Shown here one piece after another: positions 1 through 5,858 of a stretch of 8,451 nt of DNA. The first letter of the stretch is position 1, and every line of letters begins with the position of its first letter. The stretch is from positions 1-8,451 of the forward strand of contig DOIX01000172.1 of NCBI GenBank assembly GCA_003511885.1, written 5' to 3'. Source of the stretch: Cyanobacteria bacterium UBA11153 (GTDB taxonomy: Bacteria > Cyanobacteriota > Cyanobacteriia > Cyanobacteriales > Coleofasciculaceae). The notes under the pieces are model-generated. The model had not been told where the DNA came from. It was given only the letters and a program-made list of their open reading frames with translations, and searched no databases. The position numbers and the translations under genes were made by a program.

Positions 1-86
1 CGAGTATTTCTATTTTGGAGATCTCTAATCGTCTCAAAGATTCCTCCCCATCCATCAGCTCTACCACATCAGGGTTTATTCTTATT

Positions 87-3000
87 ATGAGTAACCGAGA
101 TCGCATCAGGAAAAACGCTGATAGAAAATCCAATTCTCCATCAAACCAAGATAGCTTGCTACAGCATTTGCTTGGTCGCCCCTTTTCTAATGGCAGTTTG
201 CCGAGATATGGAGGGCTACCACAAACTCGACCATTTACCCCCCCCCGAAAATTAGCTAAACCCCTCACCAGAGAAGAGATTCAGGCTATTTTACCTTCGT
301 TAAAGCAATTTGGTTACAATGGGGCGAAGATTCCTGTATTTCCAACTCATCCAACTTTATCATCACCTGTTCAATCCACATCTGGTGATAGTCAGGTACA
401 GGATAATTCCCAACCACAATCTGAAATATTACAGCCATCTGAAGAGTTAACAGAAAACGAGGAAATATCCACTGAAGCCCAAAATATTCAGCAAAATGAT
501 TTGGGAGAAGGAATTTCTGACGATGAAGAGAAAGAATCCGATTTGGAGCAACTGACAGAAGCGGAATTGAGCGATAATCCTGAAACTCAATCCCAAGCCA
601 AACTAGATTTACAGGCTAAATTTTCTGCGTTAGCGCAATTTGGTTATAATGGGGCAAAGGTTCCTGTATTTGCACCTAATCCAACTCCACAACCAGCAAT
701 TGAACCCAAATCTGGTGTTAGTCAGGCAGAGAATAATTATCAAGAAAAACCTCAAGGATTACAGTCAGATGAAGCAGAAAAAGATAACGAAGAAATATCG
801 ACTGAAGGGGAAAAGATTTACTTTAGTGGAGGAGTATCTGGCGATGAGGATAATAAGAAAGTAATTCAGGCTCAACTGGTGGATGGGGAATCCGACTCTC
901 AAGCTAAAAATCAGCCCTGGGAAAATATCGATATCCCCAGAGCAATTGCCTATAACAAAGGATTAGATTATAGCAAAGAGACAATCTCAGTAATCCAAGA
1001 CACGCTGAAAGTGTCAAAGACACAAGACTTTAACGAAGAAACTGTCCTCGCCATCGCCAAATGGCAATATGACAAACATCTTGCTGAAATTGATGGGATG
1101 ATTGGTTTTGGCACTAGGCAAAGTCTGGGAATTACCCAAAGACTATTCGACGATAAACAAGGTTATGGATACAATTATTTTGAAGGAAAACCATTTATCA
1201 AAGGATTTGAAGATATCAATGATATATCTGCCAATGATGTGAAGCAAGGTGACCTAGGAAACTGCTATTTTGCGGCAGGCATGATGGCTGTAGCTAGAGC
1301 TAATCCGAGTTTAATTAGAGACTTAATTGACGATAACAGAGATGGCACTTATAACGTCAAATTATATACAGATGAAGGAGTGAAAATTTTTCAAGTAACT
1401 CCTTACTTTCCATCGGCTGCTCCTGGAATACCAGCTTATGCAGGTGTAGGAGATCAAACTAAAGATCTCAAAGAACTTTGGCCAATGCTATTGGAAAAAG
1501 CTTATGCTCAGTATAAAGAAGGCTATGGAGAAACAGGCAAAGGTGAGGGTGGATACGATTTGATTGGTGAAGGAGGTTCTCCAGGTAATGCGGTAAAAAT
1601 ATTAACGGGTACTCCGGCTTCTTTCTATGATATTCCTAACTTGAAGTGGCAAGGATTAGCTAATTTACTCATTAATGCTTTCCCACCATATCACAATTGG
1701 GCAGTAACCGCCGGAACCATTACCACTAGCGATGGTGAGAAAAGCGATGGAGAGAAAAAGAAAAAGAGTACCGCAGATGGTATAGTTTTAAACCATTCCT
1801 ATTCTGTGACAAAGGTTTACCTTCAACCCGACGCTGATGATAATAATTATACGGAAGATCAATTGCTTCTGGATTTACAAAATCCTTGGGGGCACAGCCA
1901 TATTAATGGTTTATCTTTAACTAAATTTCGGCAATACTTTCGGATTTTATACATCAATCAGGTTAGTAAAGAGAATGTTGCGCCCGAAAAACCAATTAAT
2001 CAAATTGAAAGTGACCTAATTGCTGTACCATCTCGAAAGCAATCTGTAGCTGAGATGGGAGTAGTGGATAAAATAGCAGCAGCTATTTCTGTGGCGATAA
2101 CAAAAGTACCAGGAGAATTTTACGAAAAATTAAAAGATCTGCTTAACGCGAAAACTTTAGGTGCAATTGCATTAATAATGGGTGCATGGGGAGCGTCTCA
2201 TGCTGTAGGTGTGGGGCAAATAGCAGATGTCATCCTGATAGGAGTTGGAGTAATTACTCTTGGGCAAGATGTCATTAGTGTGATTGAAGATTTGATTGGT
2301 TTTGCCGCAGTATTAAATGCTCAAACATGGGAGGAGATTGATAAAGCAGGGGAACATTTAGCCCAGGCTATTGCGACGGTTGGTGTGGAATTAATTATCC
2401 AATTCCTTACTCATCGTTTAGCTGGAAGTAAAGCGAAGAAAGCGGAGGTAGATGAGGCGGGAGTACCGAGGAGGCGGGGATATTCTACTCAAGATGAATT
2501 AACTCGCATTAGTACGCCAGAGGGACATAATTTAATTGTTACTAAGAATGGGAAGATTTTCCGTTGTTCAGATTGCGAGGAATTGGGGGTACAGTTTGCT
2601 AAATTATTAGAAGAAAATCAGGAATTGAAGACGCGCTTGGACTCCCTTGAGGCGAAGTATCAGCAAATTTCCGAGATTAAAGATCCGGCGCAACAGAAAG
2701 TACTGCTAGAGGAAGCGGATAGGGAACTTACACTGCTGGAGAGAAACATACAAGAGTTAAATGTTAAGAGAGCTAATGGTTTACTAAATCAGGCATTAGA
2801 TAACTTTCAACCTCAACCTAATAGCGACATAACCAGAGGAGCAGTAACTGAAGCTCTGGATATAATTCTTAAATCCGGAGAGCAAGAAGAGAAAGTTGCT
2901 CTTTCCAAGTTAGTAGATGAACTCTTGAGTGGTGGAAATTCAGCAGCGATATCAGATTTCTTAACTAGAGTAACGGCAATTCGAGAGGTTGATGGAGTTG

Positions 3001-3437
3001 TTAATGGTAAATTCAATCAGCTTTATGAGGCTTTCCATCGGGGAGATGCGATACTGGCTCATGGTCCTTTACAACCGGATATACGTCCTGCTAAAGAACA
3101 TAGACTAGAGGGGGGGCAATATAGTATGGTTGGTAGTCGAGATGGTAAACCTGCTAAGGAAATTACTACGACATGGAACGGAATAGTAGATTATGTGATC
3201 GTTTATGATGGAGGCAATATGCGCCTAATTTTGGGGAGAAACCATTCTGGTTTATCAGGTGGAAAAGCTTATGTTTATGGTGCGGGTGAGTTGATTATAG
3301 ATAAGAGTGGAAAAGTTATAAAAATTAACAACTTTTCAGGTCACTACCTACCAACAAAAGAAAATGGACAGCGTTCTTTTAGTTTGTTAGTTCAGAAAAA
3401 TTTTCTGACACTGGATACAGAAGTTGAGCTTTTTTAG
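87..3437 (+). CDS. Modular polymorphic-toxin-like protein with calpain-like (C2) cysteine protease and C-terminal SGHY domain
   Basis: Residues are numbered from ATG 87 (1116 aa). The N-terminal ~280 residues are acidic and low-complexity, with QTRPFTPP and two FGYNGAK motifs, like leaders of cyanobacterial injected or secreted cargo. Residues ~285-350 resemble a peptidoglycan-binding helical module. A calpain-like protease follows: GDLGNCYF holds Cys393, NHSYSV holds His570, NPWG holds Asn599, and the ELWPMLLEKAYA helix is typical of calpains. Residues ~686-772 are Gly/Ala-rich and hydrophobic, like pre-toxin or translocation regions. TPEGHNLIV...RCSDC (Cys827, Cys830) leads into a coiled coil (~837-905). 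The last ~140 residues carry NHSGLSGG and SGHYLPT. The protease may release the C-terminal domain by self-cleavage (inference). The frame is open to base 3 and TTG 15 is possible, but ATG 87 gives the MSNRDRIRK start usual for such leaders; no good Shine-Dalgarno site is visible. It is the first gene of a four-gene operon. Confidence 0.85.
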   Translation: MSNRDRIRKNADRKSNSPSNQDSLLQHLLGRPFSNGSLPRYGGLPQTRPFTPPRKLAKPLTREEIQAILPSLKQFGYNGAKIPVFPTHPTLSSPVQSTSGDSQVQDNSQPQSEILQPSEELTENEEISTEAQNIQQNDLGEGISDDEEKESDLEQLTEAELSDNPETQSQAKLDLQAKFSALAQFGYNGAKVPVFAPNPTPQPAIEPKSGVSQAENNYQEKPQGLQSDEAEKDNEEISTEGEKIYFSGGVSGDEDNKKVIQAQLVDGESDSQAKNQPWENIDIPRAIAYNKGLDYSKETISVIQDTLKVSKTQDFNEETVLAIAKWQYDKHLAEIDGMIGFGTRQSLGITQRLFDDKQGYGYNYFEGKPFIKGFEDINDISANDVKQGDLGNCYFAAGMMAVARANPSLIRDLIDDNRDGTYNVKLYTDEGVKIFQVTPYFPSAAPGIPAYAGVGDQTKDLKELWPMLLEKAYAQYKEGYGETGKGEGGYDLIGEGGSPGNAVKILTGTPASFYDIPNLKWQGLANLLINAFPPYHNWAVTAGTITTSDGEKSDGEKKKKSTADGIVLNHSYSVTKVYLQPDADDNNYTEDQLLLDLQNPWGHSHINGLSLTKFRQYFRILYINQVSKENVAPEKPINQIESDLIAVPSRKQSVAEMGVVDKIAAAISVAITKVPGEFYEKLKDLLNAKTLGAIALIMGAWGASHAVGVGQIADVILIGVGVITLGQDVISVIEDLIGFAAVLNAQTWEEIDKAGEHLAQAIATVGVELIIQFLTHRLAGSKAKKAEVDEAGVPRRRGYSTQDELTRISTPEGHNLIVTKNGKIFRCSDCEELGVQFAKLLEENQELKTRLDSLEAKYQQISEIKDPAQQKVLLEEADRELTLLERNIQELNVKRANGLLNQALDNFQPQPNSDITRGAVTEALDIILKSGEQEEKVALSKLVDELLSGGNSAAISDFLTRVTAIREVDGVVNGKFNQLYEAFHRGDAILAHGPLQPDIRPAKEHRLEGGQYSMVGSRDGKPAKEITTTWNGIVDYVIVYDGGNMRLILGRNHSGLSGGKAYVYGAGELIIDKSGKVIKINNFSGHYLPTKENGQRSFSLLVQKNFLTLDTEVELF
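238..246 (+). repeat. Homopolymer tract of nine C inside the toxin reading frame
   Basis: The run spans the codons for Thr51-Pro52-Pro53 (numbered from ATG 87), early in the toxin gene. A gain or loss of one base here would shift the frame before all recognisable domains. Runs of this length can be slippage-prone, so it could act as an on/off switch, or it could simply be a spot prone to sequencing error. Confidence 0.6.
276..908 (+). repeat. Tandem duplication inside the toxin N-terminus (unit about 110 codons)
   Basis: Two copies follow each other in frame. The core of one starts at 303 (KQFGYNGAKIPVF) and of the other at 633 (AQFGYNGAKVPVF), exactly 330 bases apart and strongly similar in DNA. 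Similarity continues at protein level through SGDSQVQDN/SGVSQAENN, ENEEISTE/DNEEISTE, GISDDEE/GVSGDED and SQAK/SQAK. The second copy is about 8 residues shorter. Each unit is a hydrophobic motif followed by a long acidic linker, so it probably repeats a docking or targeting segment. Confidence 0.85.
3110..3116 (+). repeat. Homopolymer tract of seven G at the C-terminal domain of the toxin
   Basis: The run encodes part of Glu-Gly-Gly just inside the C-terminal SGHY domain. A one-base slip would keep the protease but replace the last ~110 residues. Confidence 0.55.
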
Positions 3438-3454
3438 TAAAGGAATATGCTTTT

Positions 3455-3967
3455 ATGAACAGTCAAAATGAACTATTAACACTGATTGCGGAAATGCAGC
3501 AATATCTTGAAAAATGGGATTTCGATCTAAATGAAAATATTGACTTAGAAGAGAAATACAGCCAGCGGGTGAAAGAACTAGGAGAGTTCAATTTTGTAGT
3601 ATGTTTATTTGAAAATTACTCAAACTCATCTTGGGGAATGATTATGATGATGCATTTTGTTTTTGTTTGGCAGAATTTTAGTTACCAAGATTGGCAGAAT
3701 ATTTTGTACTTTTTTGCCCAAAACTCAATAGTTTTGTATGAACTTATTAGGTTCTATGGTGGTTTCTTAGGCATAAATATTGGGCAAATGATTCAAGAGG
3801 ACAAAGAAGTTCCAGACGAGGCAAGAAGCTATCTGAAAAGATACTTTTCTAAAGGTACTCCTAAACAGATGTATTCCTTAGATCCGTTCGAGAGATATGG
3901 GATAGAACCTGCAACACTTTGGAAGAGGTGGAAGGAAGAAGGCGCACCAATGAATGTGGATGTTTGA
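3455..3967 (+). CDS. Conserved small protein, candidate immunity protein for the upstream toxin
   Basis: This 170-residue protein belongs to no family I recognise. An acidic helical N-terminus (LLTLIAEMQQYLEKWDFD, then IDLEEKY) is followed by an aromatic, hydrophobic middle (residues ~60-112, rich in Phe, Trp, Tyr, Met) and a charged C-terminus ending WKRWKEEGAPMNVDV. The middle could pack as a helical bundle; it lacks a clean membrane helix and no signal peptide is seen. It starts 17 bases after the toxin stop, with AAAGGA at 3439-3444 placed 10 bases before the ATG, so it is probably co-transcribed and translationally linked. A diverged second copy follows at once. Position right behind a modular toxin, small size, acidity and duplication all suggest an immunity role; this is inference from context only. 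Confidence 0.85.
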   Translation: MNSQNELLTLIAEMQQYLEKWDFDLNENIDLEEKYSQRVKELGEFNFVVCLFENYSNSSWGMIMMMHFVFVWQNFSYQDWQNILYFFAQNSIVLYELIRFYGGFLGINIGQMIQEDKEVPDEARSYLKRYFSKGTPKQMYSLDPFERYGIEPATLWKRWKEEGAPMNVDV

Positions 3968-4000
3968 ATTATGTCATCCAAAGTAGCAATATAATTTCTC

Positions 4001-4516
4001 ATGAATAACACAGATCATATCTTGGAACTGATTGCCGAAATGAATCGCTACCTCAATGAATGGGATTGGGATAGTGAAGAATAGATAGACTTGGAAGAGA
4101 AATATATCCAGCGTGTAAGAGAAGTAGGAGAATGTAATTTTTTGGTATGTCTATTTCAGAATTACTTTGACTCCATGATGCGTTCTTTGATGAACCACTT
4201 CTTTTTTGTATGGAAAGATCTTCACTATCAGTATTGGCTAAAAATTATTCGCCAGATTGCTGATAATAGTCTGGCACGTTTTGGTTTCATAATTTTCTGT
4301 GGATTTACACTAGCAATAGATATTAAAAAAGTTATTCTGGAAGACGAATATATTAGTGATTCAGTCAAACAGTACTTTAATACGTCATTTGTACGAGGCA
4401 CTCCTGGTCCTGATTCTCCCTTTGTTGAGGAAATGTTCAAAAAGCATGGCATGGAAGCAACCACAATGTGGAAACGATTCCAAGAAGAAGGCGCACCAAT
4501 GAAAGTAGATGTTTGA
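4001..4516 (+). pseudogene. Second copy of the candidate immunity gene, interrupted by an in-frame TAG at codon 28
   Basis: Reading from ATG 4001 gives MNNTDHILELIAEMNRYLNE and then WDWDSEE, which matches the preceding gene codon for codon until TAG at 4082-4084. In-frame translation resumes at once with IDLEEKYIQRV and runs to 4516. The stop aligns with Asn28 of the intact copy. By eye the two proteins are about 45% identical after that point and share the ending EEGAPMxVDV. The rest of the frame is intact, so the damage looks recent, or translation restarts at TTG 4091 (a 141-residue product), or the stop is read through. No clear Shine-Dalgarno site precedes ATG 4001. It lies 33 bases after the first copy and 70 before the ADP-ribosylglycohydrolase gene. 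Confidence 0.8.
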
Positions 4517-4534
4517 ATTATTCCCTATTTTATT

Positions 4535-4540
4535 AAGGAG
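4535..4540 (+). promoter_or_regulatory. AAGGAG Shine-Dalgarno-like site without a start codon at usual distance
   Basis: A strong AAGGAG lies 46 bases before ATG 4587. No ATG, GTG or TTG follows at 5-12 bases, and an in-frame TAA at 4578-4580 bars a longer version of the next gene. It may be a relic of a lost short gene or a chance match. Confidence 0.3.
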
Positions 4541-4586
4541 ACATATCCAAGAATAGTAATTAATAAAAAGCAGGCACTAATTCTCT

Positions 4587-5567
4587 ATGAATAACAACCT
4601 AAAAGACAAAATTCGCGGCATTATTTTCGGTGCAGCTATCGGCGATGCCCTCGGCTTTGGCACTGAATGGATATCCAAACAACAAGTTACCGAAAAATAT
4701 CCTAACGGACTCCATGACTACAATCAAATTACCCGCTATCAAAAATCAAAAGGTATGGAAGGTTGGTTCCCTGGTGATTGGACTGATGATACTGACCAAA
4801 TGTTGTGCATTCTTGATAGTTTATTAGAAAAACAAGAGATTGACATTCGCGATATTGCCGCCAAAATTCATCACTGGGCAATTACCGATGGGATGGGGAT
4901 GGGGCGAACAGTCTATACTGTCGTCCACACTCCTGGTTTCGTCGAAAATCCATACCAAATTGCTGAAAAAGTTTGGTTAGATTCAGGAAAACAGTGGGCG
5001 GCTAATGGGGCTGTTATGCGTACTTCTATCTTGGGAATTTGGCAATATCAGGATCGAGAAAAAATCAAAGATAATGCGGAAAAAGTGAGTCGGATTACTC
5101 ATCCAGATTCCCGCTGTTTGGGTTCATGTGTAGCGGTTTGTTTAACTATTAGCAGTATTTTACAAGGAGAAACTGATATTGATGGAGTTATTGCCAAGAT
5201 TACTCAAATTGTCGAACCTTATCATCCTGAGTTTCAGGAGTATTTTTATAAAGCGGCTATTTCTCTGGAAAGTTTAGATTTAGATGAAGGTTTAAATCCG
5301 GGTGAAAAGGATTGTGTGGGTTATACAATGAAAACTCTGGGTGCTGGTTTTTGGGCACTACGACACGGAAAATCATACCAAGATGGTATTTTGCGGATTA
5401 TTCATGAAGGAGGAGATGCGGATACTAATGCTGCTGTTGCCGGGGCACTTTTGGGGGCAAAGTTTGGCTACAGTAATATTCCGTCAAGGTGGGTGGAAGG
5501 GTTGGTTTATAGAGAGGAATTAGATGCGAAAATTGAGAGATTAATGGCTATAATGTTAAGGCATTAA
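4587..5567 (+). CDS. ADP-ribosylglycohydrolase (DraG/ARH family)
   Basis: This 326-residue protein has the full-length, all-helical ADP-ribosylglycohydrolase fold, whose members remove ADP-ribose from modified proteins or other targets using two divalent metal ions. Visible family signatures are GAAIGDALG (residues ~15-23), WTDDTDQ with the metal ligands Thr66, Asp67, Asp68, NGAVMRTSILG (140-150), THPDSRC (~171-177) and GGDADTNAAVAGALLGA with Asp277, Asp279, Thr280. All key residues are present, so it should be active. There is no signal peptide, so it is cytoplasmic. The ATG is set by the in-frame TAA at 4578; a weak AGCAGG lies 12 bases upstream. It is the last gene of the toxin operon. ADP-ribosylglycohydrolases are known as immunity enzymes against ADP-ribosylating toxins (Tri1 against Tre1), which is one possible role here; a housekeeping role is equally possible. 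Confidence 0.92.
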   Translation: MNNNLKDKIRGIIFGAAIGDALGFGTEWISKQQVTEKYPNGLHDYNQITRYQKSKGMEGWFPGDWTDDTDQMLCILDSLLEKQEIDIRDIAAKIHHWAITDGMGMGRTVYTVVHTPGFVENPYQIAEKVWLDSGKQWAANGAVMRTSILGIWQYQDREKIKDNAEKVSRITHPDSRCLGSCVAVCLTISSILQGETDIDGVIAKITQIVEPYHPEFQEYFYKAAISLESLDLDEGLNPGEKDCVGYTMKTLGAGFWALRHGKSYQDGILRIIHEGGDADTNAAVAGALLGAKFGYSNIPSRWVEGLVYREELDAKIERLMAIMLRH

Positions 5568-5858
5568 TACCAAATTGTAAATCATAATCGAACGTGGAAC
5601 TGAGATCTTGCATCATTCTCAATAACCTCCGGGTGGGCAATCTCCACGCTTAGTAATCATCAGCTTCTTCTTGTTCTCCAGGGGACTGCCAACCCTACAT
5701 TAAACGCTAAAACTACAAGTAGGGTTGGCAGTTACCACCCTACTAGATAAAAGAGACAGATTTGAGAAGAGTAATTAATCAAGATAGAACATTAATCGCT
5801 GAAGCCAAGACCGAGAATTAGCAAATTCTACTTTGATTTCATGACATTTAGCCCCTAC
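5568..5858. other. Convergent intergenic region with palindromic repeats
   Basis: No gene is seen in these 291 bases, where the toxin operon and the HetZ-like gene converge. The region holds a decayed palindrome at 5631-5647 (GGGTGGGCAATCTCCAC) and the strong inverted repeat at 5685-5743. Its style matches small dispersed GTAGGGTGGGC-type repeats of filamentous cyanobacteria. Confidence 0.6.
5685..5743. repeat. Perfect 14-bp inverted repeat with an overlapping alternative hairpin
   Basis: ACTGCCAACCCTAC (5685-5698) is the exact reverse complement of GTAGGGTTGGCAGT (5719-5732), with a 20-base loop. The right arm can instead pair through GTAGGGT (5719-5725) with ACCCTAC (5737-5743), so the two hairpins exclude each other. 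It lacks a U-run on either side, so it is not a classical terminator, although it could slow polymerase between the convergent genes. It most resembles a short dispersed cyanobacterial repeat. Confidence 0.75.

Noticed and set aside
640..864. A 74-codon frame inside the toxin N-terminus
   Set aside because: It is a shifted reading of the duplicated acidic leader; its Lys/Gln-rich product is what frame-shifting that region gives.
87..900. A DUF4157-type (HExxH) domain marking injection-system cargo
   Set aside because: The leader style is similar, but no HExxH or DUF4157 sequence is present, so the cargo assignment stays an inference.
5685..5743. CRISPR-like repeat unit
   Set aside because: There is a single inverted repeat with no regularly spaced copies or spacers.
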